Made by a program: the position numbers and the translations under genes. A stretch of 64,000 nucleotides of DNA from assembly GCA_021323675.1 (NCBI GenBank), contig JAJPKP010000064.1, positions 1-64,000 on the forward strand. Reading direction: 5' to 3'. The notes under the pieces are model-generated. The model was not told where the DNA came from, ran no database searches, and saw only the letters and a list, made by a program, of their open reading frames with translations. This document shows, piece after piece, positions 16,958 to 26,641 of this stretch. This stretch comes from Pseudomonadota bacterium (GTDB lineage: Bacteria; Desulfobacterota; Binatia; Binatales; Binataceae). Numbering within the stretch: position 1 is the first letter of the stretch; each line of letters starts with the position of its first letter.

Positions 16958-17683
16958 TCATCGGTCTGGGAAATCGAAGTAGGTGTCTGGATAGGGTTCC
17001 TTCGCCAGCGTGAAGTGCCACCACTCGTACGGGTAAGGATTGAAGCCCGCTTGAACGAAGAGCCGTTCGATCAACATCCGGTTCGCACGCTGCTGCGCGG
17101 ACAGCCCTTCGGCATGCGTATGAGCGCGTTCGTCGAAGCAATCGAAACCGGTGCCCATGTCGAGCGCGCTCGAATCAGGCAGGCCGCACGATGGTTTCGC
17201 GCGGTTTGCATCGCCGTGGCTCGAAACGATGGTCGCATCCACGGTGCTCCCGCGGCTGTGAGACGAAGGTGAGGCGACATAGCCCTTTGCGAAGAGTTCG
17301 CTCTTTGGTACGCGCGGGTAGAATTCCCGCTTCATCGCGGCTTCGGATGGATCCTTGGCCCAGCGCACGAAGTAATCGACGGCGGTCCGCGGCCGGTAGC
17401 AATCATAGACCTTCAGCGAGAGCCCGAATTCCCTGAGCTGTCTTTGAATCGCGGCCAGCGCTTCGGCGGCGGGCCGCGTCAGCAGGCATCGATTGGCAGA
17501 GTAGCCGGGTATCGGATGTCCGACGAAGTTGTTGCCGACCGCGTAGCGCATATCGATCACGATCGAAGGGTCCAGCGCGTGCAAATCGACAAAGTCCGAC
17601 GGCATCGACTCCGTATTCGCGCCACGCGCGACTCCGACGCGAAGGAGGATCAAAACCGCCACGACAGTCAGGCGCAGTCCCAT
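16958..17683 (-). CDS. exported D-Ala-D-Ala dipeptidase (VanX/DdpX family)
   Basis: 241 residues with a signal peptide (MGLRLTVVAVLILLRVGVARG). Zinc-site motifs of the M15D family are present: SSHSRGSTVDATI (His and Asp ligands) and EWWHF (catalytic Glu and third ligand). It probably hydrolyses D-alanyl-D-alanine or related dipeptides in the periplasm, allowing reuse of peptidoglycan-derived D-Ala. No van regulators or ligases are near, so resistance is not implied. The frame runs open far upstream to 18352, overlapping the next gene; only the ATG at 17683 gives a signal peptide. Confidence 0.88.
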   Translation of the reverse strand: MGLRLTVVAVLILLRVGVARGANTESMPSDFVDLHALDPSIVIDMRYAVGNNFVGHPIPGYSANRCLLTRPAAEALAAIQRQLREFGLSLKVYDCYRPRTAVDYFVRWAKDPSEAAMKREFYPRVPKSELFAKGYVASPSSHSRGSTVDATIVSSHGDANRAKPSCGLPDSSALDMGTGFDCFDERAHTHAEGLSAQQRANRMLIERLFVQAGFNPYPYEWWHFTLAKEPYPDTYFDFPDR

Positions 17684-17812
17684 GGATGGCGTGATTCCCG
17701 TCGCTGAGAACCGGGTCCAAAGGGGGGTCCGATAGCCGATTATTTTGCCGCACCGCGCAGCGCGATTGTGGGACTGTCTCACTCGCGAACACTGTATTAG
17801 ACTTTTCGTCCA

Positions 17813-18490
17813 ATGAGCTACCTGCCGATTTTCATGAACCTCGGCGGGCGTCGATGTCTCGTTGCCGGAGGCGGCGAGGTCGGCGAGCGCCGAGTTGCCG
17901 CCTTGCTCGATGCCGGAGCGATCGTTCGCGTTGTCAGCCCGGATGTCACGGACGAACTCGATCGTCTTGCGAAGAGCGGCGCGATCGAGCATCGCTCGCG
18001 CCGATGGCAATCCGGCGATCTGGAGGGATGCGCGCTGGCGTTCGCGGCCACCGACGATCCCGAACTGAACCGCGCGATCGCCGCCGAGGCGCGCTCCTTG
18101 AAGATCCCGGTCAACGTGGCGGACGAACCCGGCCTGTGCGATTTCATCATGCCGAGCGTCGTCGGCAGGGGAGATCTTCGGATCGCGGTTTCCACTTCCG
18201 GCGCAAGTCCCGCATTTGCTTCGCGAGTGCGGCGCGATTTGGAAAATCTTGTGGGTCCGGAATACGAAGTTGCCGTTCAAATCCTGCGGGCGGCCCGGAT
18301 ACATCTTCGAGCCCATGAGCGCGACGCGCTCGAGCGGGCGCGGATTCTGCAATCGCTCGCCTTTTCAGATATCGTGGACCTGATCCGCGACGCGAACTGG
18401 GCGGGAGTTGACCGGATGCTCACGGAGAGCCTGGGAGTCGGCCTCGACGGCCTCGCAATCGCGTCGCACAATCTTCTTCGAATCGCCTGA
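17813..18490 (+). CDS. precorrin-2 dehydrogenase / sirohydrochlorin ferrochelatase (CysG N-terminal type)
   Basis: 225 residues. An NAD Rossmann motif (VAGGGEVGERRV, about 17-28) opens a Met8/CysG-N fold. The VNVADEPGLCDFIMPS segment carries the conserved Asp used for dehydrogenation and chelation, and IAVSTSGASPAFA is the usual middle motif. It converts precorrin-2 to sirohydrochlorin and siroheme. The methyltransferase half is supplied separately by the cobA-hemD fusion at 21598. It is the first gene of a co-directional tetrapyrrole cluster, 2 bp before ccsA. Confidence 0.9.
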   Translation: MSYLPIFMNLGGRRCLVAGGGEVGERRVAALLDAGAIVRVVSPDVTDELDRLAKSGAIEHRSRRWQSGDLEGCALAFAATDDPELNRAIAAEARSLKIPVNVADEPGLCDFIMPSVVGRGDLRIAVSTSGASPAFASRVRRDLENLVGPEYEVAVQILRAARIHLRAHERDALERARILQSLAFSDIVDLIRDANWAGVDRMLTESLGVGLDGLAIASHNLLRIA

Positions 18491-18492
18491 CG

Positions 18493-19320
18493 ATGGAAAC
18501 GCTCTGGCTGCTGCCCGCCGTGGGTTGCTACACGCTTTCGGCAATCCTGTTCCTGTCGGACCGGATGTCGGGAAAGGCGCGCGCGGGCGCGGCGGCGTTG
18601 TTCCTGCTCGGGGCGGGAGCGGTGCTGCATGCGCTGGACCTGACCGCGCGCGGGCTGCAGGCAGGCAATATTCCGGTGGCGAACTTCGCCGAAGCGCTTT
18701 CATTCCTTGCCTGGGTGACGGCGCTGGCGGCACTTGTCCTAATCGTGCGGCTCAGGATGATGGTGATCGGCGCGTACGCGGCGCCGGCTGTGGCGATTGC
18801 GCTGGGAGTGTCGTCCGCGATGGCATCGCAGGGGCGCGTGGTTCTGCCCGCGCCGCTGCGAAGCGTGTGGCTTCCGATTCACGTCAGCCTTGCGATCGTC
18901 GGCTACGCGATGTTCATCCTGGCGGCGAGCGTGAGCCTGGTTTATCTCGCGTATGAATCGCGGCTCAAGGCCAAGCGGCCCCTCAAGTCCGACGGCGATC
19001 GGATGCCGAGCCTCGAGAAGCTTGACCGGATAAACTATTCGCTCCTGGTCTGGGGCTTCGTGATGCTGAGCGCGGCGATCATAACGGGAGCGATATGGGC
19101 GGATGCGACCTGGGGCCATTTCTGGTCCTGGGAACCAAAGGAATCGTGGTCGCTGGTGATCTGGATCCTGTATGCCGGACTGCTCGAATCGAGACTTACG
19201 GTAGGATGGCGCGGGCGGCGCGCCGCCGCGCTTACGATCGTGGTCTTTGCGGTGCTGGTCAGCTCTTTCGTAGGCGTTAGCCTGGTATTTCCGGGCAAGC
19301 ATGGAGGCACTTTCGGCTAG
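18493..19320 (+). CDS. ccsA: CcsA/HemX-family cytochrome c maturation protein
   Basis: 275 residues with about eight membrane helices. The heme-handling tryptophan motif reads WGHFWSWEPKESW, with flanking conserved His in HALDL and HVSLAIVGY. CcsA with CcsB forms the system II heme transporter and ligase for c-type cytochromes. No ccsB is within this window. In many bacteria this gene (as hemX) precedes hemA, as it does here, four bases before the hemA ATG. Confidence 0.9.
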   Translation: METLWLLPAVGCYTLSAILFLSDRMSGKARAGAAALFLLGAGAVLHALDLTARGLQAGNIPVANFAEALSFLAWVTALAALVLIVRLRMMVIGAYAAPAVAIALGVSSAMASQGRVVLPAPLRSVWLPIHVSLAIVGYAMFILAASVSLVYLAYESRLKAKRPLKSDGDRMPSLEKLDRINYSLLVWGFVMLSAAIITGAIWADATWGHFWSWEPKESWSLVIWILYAGLLESRLTVGWRGRRAAALTIVVFAVLVSSFVGVSLVFPGKHGGTFG

Positions 19321-19324
19321 CACG

Positions 19325-20656
19325 ATGGCGCAGACGCTGTTCATAGTCGGCGTGAACCACCAGACCGCGCCCGTAGCCGTGCGCGAGCGCCTGGCCTACG
19401 CCGAGAGCGACATTGCGCAGGCGCTGGTGCGCCTCAAGCAGAAGGTTGCGTCGGTGGCCGAGGCGGCAATTCTTTCCACCTGCAATCGGGTCGAAGTGGT
19501 CGGGGTTGCTGCAGATCCCGAAAAAGCCTCCGACGAGATTGCCGCATTCCTGGCCGCCGACCGCGGCGTCGACAGGTCCGCGTTCGCGGATGCGCTCTAC
19601 CGGATGCAGGGACGGGAGGCCGCGCGCCATCTGTTCCGCGTCGGTGCGAGCCTGGATTCGATGGTGGTGGGCGAGCCTCAGATACTCGGACAACTGAAGC
19701 TCGCCTACGCGCAGGCGGCGCAATCGGGCACCGTCGGCCTCGTGCTGCACCGCGCGTTTCATAAAGCGTTCTCGACCGCCAAGCGTATCCGCAAGAACAC
19801 GCTGATCGGACATGGCGCGGTCTCGGTCGGTTCGGCAGCGGTGGCGCTGGCAAGCCAGATCTTCGACAAGTTCAGCGACAAGACGGTGATGCTGATCGGG
19901 GCGGGCAGGATGGCGGAGCTGACGGCGCGCCAGTTGAAAACCATCGGCATCGAATCGCTGATTATCACCTCGCGCACCTTTGACAATGCGGTTACGCTCG
20001 CGCGCGATCTCGGCGGAACCGCGGTGCCTTTCGACAACTACAAGCCCTACCTTCGGATCGCCGACGTGGTGATCGGATCGGTGTCCGTGACAAAACCGAT
20101 TTTCGGGCCAGAGGAATTCGAGGCGATCATCAAGGAGCGGCGCTACAAACCGATGTTTCTGATCGACCTGGGTGTCCCGCGCAACTTCGACGAGCGGCTC
20201 AATTCGATCGGGAACGTTTACCTCTACGACATCGACGACCTCGGGCAGGTGATCGACAAGACCCGCGCCGAGCGGGAAAAAGAAGCCGACAAAGCCGAAG
20301 AGATCGTCGAACAGGAACTGGAAGCGTTCGAGCGCTGGATGGCGGGACTTGACCTGGTGCCCACCATCAAGGACATCCGCTACAGCATCGAGCGCCTGCG
20401 CGAACTCGAGCTCGGACGCAATCGCGGCTGGATCGCTTCGCTCGAACCGTCGGAGCGCGAGCGCGTCGAATCGCTGACCCGCAGCCTCACCAACAAGCTC
20501 CTTCATCGCATCCTGCTGGGACTTCGCCAGGGCACGAACAGCGCCGACGACAACGCATACGCGGCCGAAGTCGCGCGCCGCCTCTTATGCGGCGAGTTCG
20601 ATCTCGACGAGTCCGAGTTCGAAGCGATCGAAGAAGACGACGACGGCGGGATCTAG
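19325..20656 (+). CDS. hemA: glutamyl-tRNA reductase
   Basis: 443 residues from the ATG at 19325 (MAQTLFIVGVNHQTAPV). An in-frame ATG at 19301 lies inside ccsA and is less likely. Motifs: VNHQTAPVAVRE, the catalytic Cys in STCNRVEV, the NADPH motif LIGAGRMAEL, and the C-terminal dimerisation helices. It makes glutamate-1-semialdehyde from glutamyl-tRNA, the first committed step of the C5 heme route. The N-terminus lacks obvious degradation-tag features. It is followed 7 bp later by hemC. Confidence 0.96.
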   Translation: MAQTLFIVGVNHQTAPVAVRERLAYAESDIAQALVRLKQKVASVAEAAILSTCNRVEVVGVAADPEKASDEIAAFLAADRGVDRSAFADALYRMQGREAARHLFRVGASLDSMVVGEPQILGQLKLAYAQAAQSGTVGLVLHRAFHKAFSTAKRIRKNTLIGHGAVSVGSAAVALASQIFDKFSDKTVMLIGAGRMAELTARQLKTIGIESLIITSRTFDNAVTLARDLGGTAVPFDNYKPYLRIADVVIGSVSVTKPIFGPEEFEAIIKERRYKPMFLIDLGVPRNFDERLNSIGNVYLYDIDDLGQVIDKTRAEREKEADKAEEIVEQELEAFERWMAGLDLVPTIKDIRYSIERLRELELGRNRGWIASLEPSERERVESLTRSLTNKLLHRILLGLRQGTNSADDNAYAAEVARRLLCGEFDLDESEFEAIEEDDDGGI

Positions 20657-20663
20657 TCCCCGG

Positions 20664-21605
20664 ATGGCTCTCAGGCTAAGGATCGGTTCGCGTCCCAGCC
20701 GGCTTGCCCTGGCACAGGCTGAAATCGTCCGCGCCAGCCTTGCCGCGATCGTTCCCGGCCTTGCCGCTGAAATCGTCGAAATCCGCACCAGCGGCGACAA
20801 GATGACGACCGCATCGCTCGCCCGGGTGGGAGGCAAGGGACTGTTTATCCGCGAGCTCGAGCAGGCGCTCAGACAGAAGCGAATCGATCTCGCGGTTCAT
20901 TCGATGAAGGATCTTCCGGCGGTGCTCGCGCCCGAATTTCACCTCGCCGCCGTGCCGCCGCGCGAAGACGCGCGCGATGTGCTCGTGACGCGTGACGGCG
21001 CCGCGCTCGCCGCTTTGCCCAAGGGGAGCAGGCTCGGGACGTCGTCGCCGCGCCGGCGCTTCGCGGCGCTGGCGGCGAATCCAGGCCTCGAAATCTCCGC
21101 ACTGCGCGGCAATGTTGATACCCGCCTGCGGAAGGTATCCGAAGGCGCTCTCGACGCGATTATCGTCGCGATGGCGGGGCTGAAGCGGCTTGGGCAGCTC
21201 TCCGCGGGTCGGTTCGCGCCGCTCGACGAACGCGAGTTTGTTCCCGCCGGCGGGCAGGCCGCGCTCGCAATCGAAACGCTCGCGCATCCGCCGCGCGAAC
21301 TCGAGCACGCCCTGGCCGCGCTCAACGACTCTCGTGCCCGCTACGAAACCGCCGCGGAACGCGCCTTCCTGGCAGCGATCGGCGCATCGTGCGTGACGCC
21401 GGTCGGAGTGAAAGCGACGCTTTCCGATGACTCGATCTGCCTGCGCGCGCGGCTTTTCTCACCTGACGGCTCGGCGGAATTGTCGGATGAGATAGCCGAG
21501 ATTGCCGACAACGATCTGGCGCCGTCCGCGGCGGAGGCGCTCGGTGCCCGGCTTGCCGAACGGATGCTGGCGCGCGGCGCGGACCGGATGATCGCGGATG
21601 CGTGA
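20664..21605 (+). CDS. hemC: porphobilinogen deaminase (hydroxymethylbilane synthase)
   Basis: 313 residues, standard length. N-terminal RIGSRPSRLALAQAEIV, the HSMKDLP loop and the substrate-binding Arg-rich SSPRRRFAAL are present. GASCVTPVG near the end holds the Cys that carries the dipyrromethane cofactor. It polymerises four porphobilinogens into hydroxymethylbilane, the substrate of the HemD half of the next gene, whose start it overlaps by 8 bp. Confidence 0.96.
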   Translation: MALRLRIGSRPSRLALAQAEIVRASLAAIVPGLAAEIVEIRTSGDKMTTASLARVGGKGLFIRELEQALRQKRIDLAVHSMKDLPAVLAPEFHLAAVPPREDARDVLVTRDGAALAALPKGSRLGTSSPRRRFAALAANPGLEISALRGNVDTRLRKVSEGALDAIIVAMAGLKRLGQLSAGRFAPLDEREFVPAGGQAALAIETLAHPPRELEHALAALNDSRARYETAAERAFLAAIGASCVTPVGVKATLSDDSICLRARLFSPDGSAELSDEIAEIADNDLAPSAAEALGARLAERMLARGADRMIADA

Positions 21606-23133
21606 GCGGCGGGGCAGGGTTTACCTGGTCGGCGCGGGTCCGGGCGCTTTCGACCTGATCACGCTGCGCGGAGCCGAGTGCCTCAGGCAGGCGGACTGCG
21701 TGGTCTATGACTACCTGGTAAATCCCGATCTCCTTCAGCTTGCGCCGCCCGGCGCGGAACTTGTCTTCGCCGGAAAAAAAGGCGGTGGCGGAAAGGCGAT
21801 GGACCAAACGGAGCTGAACGCTCTGCTGGTGGACCGCGCATCCAGAGGCAGGCGGGTCGTGCGTCTCAAGGGCGGCGACCCGTTCATCTTCGGGCGCGGC
21901 GGCGAGGAAGCGCAGGCGCTCGCGCGCGCCAAAATTCCGTTCGAGGTTGTTCCTGGAATTACTTCGGCAATCGCCGCGCCAGCGTTCGCGGGAATTCCGC
22001 TGACCCATCGCAAGCTCGGCTCGTTCGTCGCCTTTGTTACCGGCCATGAAGACGAACACAAACGCGGGCGTTCCGGCGTGCCGTGGGCTGACCTCGCGCG
22101 CGCCGCGCGTGGCGGTGGAACGGTCGTGCTCCTGATGGCGACGGCGAGGATGGATGCGTCGCTCGCAAGCCTCATCCGCGCGGGACTTTCCGCGCGAACC
22201 CCGGCCGCCGCCGTGCAATGGGGCACAACCGCCGCGCAGAAGACCGTGACCGGGACATTGGCGACACTGCCCGCGCGATGCGCCGCCGAAAGGCTCGCGG
22301 CGCCCGCGATAATCGTGATCGGCGAGTCGGTCGAACTGCGCGAGCAGCTTCGATGGTTCGAGAAGATGCCGCTGTTCGGGCGAAGAATCGTAGTGACTCG
22401 TTCGCGCGAAGCCGGAGCAAGCTTCGCCCGCGAGCTGCGCGCATTGGGCGCCGACGCAATCGAGTTTCCGACCATCGAAACCGCGCGCCCCGCCAGCTAC
22501 GCCGCGCTGGACAAGGCAATCGACGAGATCGGCCGCTTCGACTGGATAATCTTCACCAGCGCAACCGGCGTTGATTCGTTTATCGCGCGGATGAAAACGC
22601 TACGCCGCGACATCCGATCGATCGGCCGCGCGTCGCTGTGCGCGATCGGGCCCGCCACCGCCGCGCGCCTCGATCAATATGCGCTGCTCGTCGCGGCGAC
22701 GCCCGCGGAATATCGGGCCGAGTCGATCGTCCCCGCTATAGGCGCGGACCGCATTGCGGGAGCAAGCATCCTGATTCCCCGCGCGCAGGTCGCGCGCGAA
22801 GTTCTCCCCGCGATGCTGCGAGAAAGCGGCGCGCGCGAAGTCGTGGTCGCGCCGGCCTATCGGACCGTCAAACCGAAAGGCGCGGCGGTCGAGAGGATGC
22901 GATCGCTGATCGAGGCGCGCCAAATCGACCTGGTAACATTCACCAGCTCCAGCACGGTCACGAACTTCTGCCGGATGGTAGGCGCGGTCGAGGGACTGAA
23001 GGCGGGAGTGATAGGCCCGATCACGGCCCAGTCCGCCCGCCAACGCGGCTTCGACGTGGCCGTGTGCCCCGAACAATACACCGCGCCTGCCCTGATCGCC
23101 GCAATCCGCCGCCACTTCGAACGCACATCTTAA
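21598..23133 (+). CDS. uroporphyrinogen-III C-methyltransferase / uroporphyrinogen-III synthase fusion
   Basis: 511 residues. Residues about 5-245 are a CobA/SUMT methyltransferase (VYLVGAGPGAFDLITLRG, VRLKGGDPFIFGRGGEE, VVPGITSAIAAPA). From about 255 a HemD domain follows (GRRIVVTRSREAGASF, FTSATGVDSF, VTFTSSSTVTNF). One chain thus closes the uroporphyrinogen III ring and then methylates it toward precorrin-2, with the gene at 17813 finishing siroheme. The fusion is known in Firmicutes, Deltaproteobacteria and others. The start overlaps hemC by 8 bp. Confidence 0.94.
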   Translation: MRERRGRVYLVGAGPGAFDLITLRGAECLRQADCVVYDYLVNPDLLQLAPPGAELVFAGKKGGGGKAMDQTELNALLVDRASRGRRVVRLKGGDPFIFGRGGEEAQALARAKIPFEVVPGITSAIAAPAFAGIPLTHRKLGSFVAFVTGHEDEHKRGRSGVPWADLARAARGGGTVVLLMATARMDASLASLIRAGLSARTPAAAVQWGTTAAQKTVTGTLATLPARCAAERLAAPAIIVIGESVELREQLRWFEKMPLFGRRIVVTRSREAGASFARELRALGADAIEFPTIETARPASYAALDKAIDEIGRFDWIIFTSATGVDSFIARMKTLRRDIRSIGRASLCAIGPATAARLDQYALLVAATPAEYRAESIVPAIGADRIAGASILIPRAQVAREVLPAMLRESGAREVVVAPAYRTVKPKGAAVERMRSLIEARQIDLVTFTSSSTVTNFCRMVGAVEGLKAGVIGPITAQSARQRGFDVAVCPEQYTAPALIAAIRRHFERTS

Positions 23134-23209
23134 TCGCAAAACGCCCCCGTATCCGATCGTGCGCGTACTTAGCCGGCAGCCGGTTCCGGGAGCGGGAGAT
23201 GGTGACCAG

Positions 23210-24352
23210 TCAGAAGCTCAACGAAATGCCGTACTCGGGGCCGTAGGAGAACCAGCGAATAAAATTTCCGTCCTCGTGTGAGTCTTCCAACTGGCTGTAA
23301 TAGTACGCGAACATCCCGACCATCGGATGCACGGGTCCGAGCCACGCCGGGTTCGAATAGAGGATTCGGACGTGGCCTTCCACCTGGTTCTGCGATGCCC
23401 ACACGGTGCCGCCTTCGTCGCGCAGCGAGTTCCACCGGTTCATCCATCCTCCGAAGACCGACCCGTCGGCGATAAAGCTGTCGCCCAGACGGCGGATTGC
23501 TTCCAATCCAATCTCCGGCACGGGCATCGCCTGATGATAGAAATCCTCTTTGGTCTCTTCGCCCTTTGAAGTTGAGGTGACCGGAGCGTGGCCGCTGTCG
23601 ATTTCGAAATTGATATACGTGTACTCGATGCCGGCTTTCGCCCGCACGTCCCATCCTTGCAGCCACTCCGGCCAGTTGCTTTCGTATTCCCGATAAAAGG
23701 GTGTCAGGCGCCGCTCGTAATAGAGCCCGAGTGAAAACCATTCGGAAGGGTTCGTGTTCAGGGTCTGGCCGCCCTTGATCTCGGAGCCGTTGAAAAGGAT
23801 CGGAGTTGCCTGAAAGTGATTGCCGCCGATATCGAAGTAGCGAAAGCTCGCGGCGATCGCGTCGAGCTGGTTGAACCAGTAGCGCAGCTCCAGCGTCGGC
23901 ATCTGCTCCGTGTTCAATCCCAGCGAGGGGAACTCAAGCCCGCTGCCCTCGATGTTGAACTCGCGCACGCGCACGATGCTGCCAGGGCCGGTGAAACCCG
24001 ACAGGTTCTCAGCGACCAGATCAAACTGATGTGCCCGCGGAAGCAGAAGATCGTAGGGGCCGGTCGGCTCACTCGGCAGCGTGGTCGGATAGTTCTCGCC
24101 GACCCAGTGTCCGACCGCCGCGCCCACCAGGCCTCCGGCCACCGCGCCGGCCGCGATCAGCGGCGCGGTGCTGGCCGCGCCATTGCCGACCCCCTGGCCC
24201 AATGCGAGCTGAGCACTCAGGTAAGTTCCCGCCATCGTTCCAATGGCCGCGCCCTCCGCGGTGGGCCGAGTGATTTCCGGAGGGCTCCCTGAGCATCCCC
24301 AGAGAGCGAGAAGAATTACGAATGCGGCAGCGGACGCTGTCGATTTGAACAC
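23210..24352 (-). CDS. lipoprotein with glycine-zipper segment and outer-membrane barrel-like domain
   Basis: 380 residues. Lipobox LWGC (Cys20). Residues about 33-87 are Gly/Ala-rich with zipper spacing (AAGAVAGGLVGAAVGHWVGE), as in Slam/OmpA-associated glycine-zipper lipoproteins. The remainder alternates aromatic and polar residues (LELRYWFNQ, FSLGLYYERRL, GIEYTYINFEI) and ends in Phe (ISLSF), suggesting a small beta-barrel. I do not recognise a family with this combination. It lies alone between the convergent heme genes and hemB, transcribed away from hemB. A role in envelope structure is possible but unproven. Confidence 0.6.
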   Translation of the reverse strand: MFKSTASAAAFVILLALWGCSGSPPEITRPTAEGAAIGTMAGTYLSAQLALGQGVGNGAASTAPLIAAGAVAGGLVGAAVGHWVGENYPTTLPSEPTGPYDLLLPRAHQFDLVAENLSGFTGPGSIVRVREFNIEGSGLEFPSLGLNTEQMPTLELRYWFNQLDAIAASFRYFDIGGNHFQATPILFNGSEIKGGQTLNTNPSEWFSLGLYYERRLTPFYREYESNWPEWLQGWDVRAKAGIEYTYINFEIDSGHAPVTSTSKGEETKEDFYHQAMPVPEIGLEAIRRLGDSFIADGSVFGGWMNRWNSLRDEGGTVWASQNQVEGHVRILYSNPAWLGPVHPMVGMFAYYYSQLEDSHEDGNFIRWFSYGPEYGISLSF

Positions 24353-24602
24353 GACGGTCGCTCCTCAACTGAAAACGAACCGGTCCCGTCGCCCGCCTTA
24401 AACGAAAGTCCTCCATCTGTTTAGCGTTGCACCACACCGTAGATCAAATCGTTTCGCGAACCACACAATCCGAAGATGTTCGAATTCAGAGAGACAACGG
24501 TATGGCGGGTCGGTCGCGAGAGAGCGATTGCGTACGGGAGGGATGGAGCGGGCGGCGCGAAGGGGTGGCAGGCCGGGCGAAGATTAACGTTGGCTCTCGA
24601 TG

Positions 24603-24608
24603 TATAAT
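24603..24608 (+). promoter_or_regulatory. -10 element (TATAAT) upstream of hemB
   Basis: A consensus TATAAT preceded by TG, 35 bp upstream of the hemB ATG. The best -35 candidates (AAGATT at 17-bp spacing, TTAACG nearer) are weak, so it may act as an extended -10 promoter. The rest of the 290-bp gap from 24353 shows no gene. Confidence 0.5.
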
Positions 24609-24642
24609 CCCCGCAACGACACAATTGGCGGTGCATCCCAGC

Positions 24643-25611
24643 ATGGCATTTCCAATCACTCGGCCGCGGCGTCTCAGGCGCAGCGACACGCTCAGACGGA
24701 TGGTGCGCGAGACGCGGCTTTCGCCCGACAATCTTATCCATCCCCTGTTCGTATGCCCCGGGCGCGACGTGGTGCGTCCGGTACCTTCGATGCCGGGCGT
24801 GGCGCAGATGTCGGTGGACAAGGTCGTCGCGGAGGCGCGCGCGATCCACAAGTCCGGCGTTCCAGCGGTGATTCTGTTCGGAATTCCCGAGCGCAAAGAT
24901 GCCCTCGGCAGCGAGGCGTGGAATGACGACGGCGAGGTGCAGCGCGCCATCCGCGAAATAAAGGAACGCGTGCCGGGGCTCGTCGTGATCACCGACGTAT
25001 GCATGTGCGAATACACCGATCACGGCCATTGCGGCGCAATCAAGGGCGGCGACGTTGACAACGATGCCACCCTCGAGCTGCTCTCGCGTGAGGCGCTTTC
25101 CCACGCCCGCGCCGGCGCCGATATCGTGGCGCCGTCGGACATGATGGACGGACGAGTCGGTGCGATTCGCGCGGCCCTCGATCAAAACGGGTTCTCCGAC
25201 CTCGCGATCATGGCCTATTCCGCCAAGTTCGCATCCGCATTCTACGGGCCGTTTCGCGATGCGGCCGAATCGGCGCCGCAGTTCGGCGATCGCCGTTCGT
25301 ACCAGATGGATCCGCCCAACGGCGATGAGGCCCTGCGGGAGGTCGCGCTCGACCTGGAAGAGGGCGCGGATATCGTGATGGTCAAGCCGGCGCTTCCCTA
25401 TCTGGACCTGATCTGGCGCGTGAAGAACGAATTCAAGGTCCCGGTCGCCGCATACAACGTCTCGGGCGAGTATTCGATGATCCGGGCGGCGGGAATCAAT
25501 GGATGGATCGACGAAGAGCGCGCCATCCTGGAGGTACTTACCAGCATCCGCCGCGCCGGCGCCGATCTCATCCTGACCTATTTCGCCAAGGAAGTGGCGA
25601 AGATGTTGTAA
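24643..25611 (+). CDS. hemB: delta-aminolevulinic acid dehydratase (porphobilinogen synthase)
   Basis: 322 residues from the ATG at 24643; the frame is open to 24427 but that part is low-quality coding. The zinc-binding cysteine motif [12 protein letters not shown] indicates a Zn-dependent enzyme. The Schiff-base lysines lie in [15 protein letters not shown] and [12 protein letters not shown]. It condenses two 5-aminolevulinates into porphobilinogen, feeding hemC. It is separated from the hemA-hemC-hemD group by one opposite-strand gene and has its own promoter. Confidence 0.96.
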   Translation: MAFPITRPRRLRRSDTLRRMVRETRLSPDNLIHPLFVCPGRDVVRPVPSMPGVAQMSVDKVVAEARAIHKSGVPAVILFGIPERKDALGSEAWNDDGEVQRAIREIKERVPGLVVITDVCMCEYTDHGHCGAIKGGDVDNDATLELLSREALSHARAGADIVAPSDMMDGRVGAIRAALDQNGFSDLAIMAYSAKFASAFYGPFRDAAESAPQFGDRRSYQMDPPNGDEALREVALDLEEGADIVMVKPALPYLDLIWRVKNEFKVPVAAYNVSGEYSMIRAAGINGWIDEERAILEVLTSIRRAGADLILTYFAKEVAKML

Positions 25612-25651
25612 TCGGCGGCGATTGAGTCCTGAGTCAAATATCATCACCCCT

Positions 25652-26596
25652 GTGAGCGATGTGATCATTCGCGGCCTTGAAGAGCGGGACCTCGATGAGG
25701 CCGACCGGATTGTGCGCCTGGCGTTCGGAACCTTTGTCGGATTGCCCGACCCGATGAAGATGTTTGGCGATGCGGACATGGCGCGCACGCGGTTTCGCGG
25801 CAATCCCAACGGCGCGTTGGCGGCGGAACTTGACGGGCGCCTGGTCGGCTCCAATTTTCTGGCCGATTGGGGGTCGGTCGGGTTCTTTGGCCCGCTCTCC
25901 GTCGATCCAGCTCTATGGGAGCGCAAGATCGCCAGGCGTCTGCTCGACGAGACCATGGAACGGTTTCGGCAATGGGGCACGCGCCATATCGGGCTGTTTA
26001 CGTTCGCCCAAAGCCCGAAGCATCTTGCCCTTTATCAGAAATATGGATTCTGGCCGCGGTACCTGACGGCGGTGATGACGAAGCCGGTTGCGCCGCCGCC
26101 TCGCGCAGAGGAAGTGGCGCTGTTTTCTGAGCTGGATGGCGGCAGGCGCGAATCGGCGCTCGCGGATTGCCGCGCGATGCTCGCGGAAATTTACCATGGA
26201 CTCGACCTGACCCGCGAGATTAAGTCGGCGGCGCGCCAAAACCTCGGCGACACTGTGATGCTTCGAAGCGATTCCGCGGTCGATGCGATCGCGGTGTGTC
26301 ATATCGGCGCGGGCACCGAGGCGGGAAGCGGCTCGTGTTACGTAAAGTTCGCGGCAGTGCGTCCCTCGACCGGCGCGGCCCGGACTTTCGAAATGCTTCT
26401 TGAGGCGTGCGAATGGCTGGCCGCGTCGCGCGGAGCCCGCAAACTCGATGCGGGAGTGAATACCGAGCGGCACGCCGCGTATCGCTCGATGATCTCGCGC
26501 GGGTTCCGCACGTTCATCTCCGGCGTCGCGATGCAGCATGGGAACGATCGCGGCTACAATTCGCCCGACGTGTTTGTGCTCGACGATTGGCGTTGA
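25652..26596 (+). CDS. GNAT-family N-acetyltransferase
   Basis: 314 residues from the GTG at 25652, since the domain (VIIRGLEERDLDEADRIVRLAF) starts at once. A TTG at 25622 is also in frame, and neither has a clear Shine-Dalgarno sequence. The N-terminal half is a GNAT fold (WERKIARRLLDETMERF as the CoA-binding helix, then GLFTFAQSPKHLALYQKYGF). The C-terminal half looks like a second, degenerate copy (SCYVKFAAVRP, CEWLAASRGARKLDAGV). The acceptor cannot be named. Confidence 0.75.
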   Translation: MSDVIIRGLEERDLDEADRIVRLAFGTFVGLPDPMKMFGDADMARTRFRGNPNGALAAELDGRLVGSNFLADWGSVGFFGPLSVDPALWERKIARRLLDETMERFRQWGTRHIGLFTFAQSPKHLALYQKYGFWPRYLTAVMTKPVAPPPRAEEVALFSELDGGRRESALADCRAMLAEIYHGLDLTREIKSAARQNLGDTVMLRSDSAVDAIAVCHIGAGTEAGSGSCYVKFAAVRPSTGAARTFEMLLEACEWLAASRGARKLDAGVNTERHAAYRSMISRGFRTFISGVAMQHGNDRGYNSPDVFVLDDWR

Positions 26597-26641
26597 ACCG
26601 CACGGCTTCTCGCGCCCGCGTGGACTGAAGAAGCGAGATAT

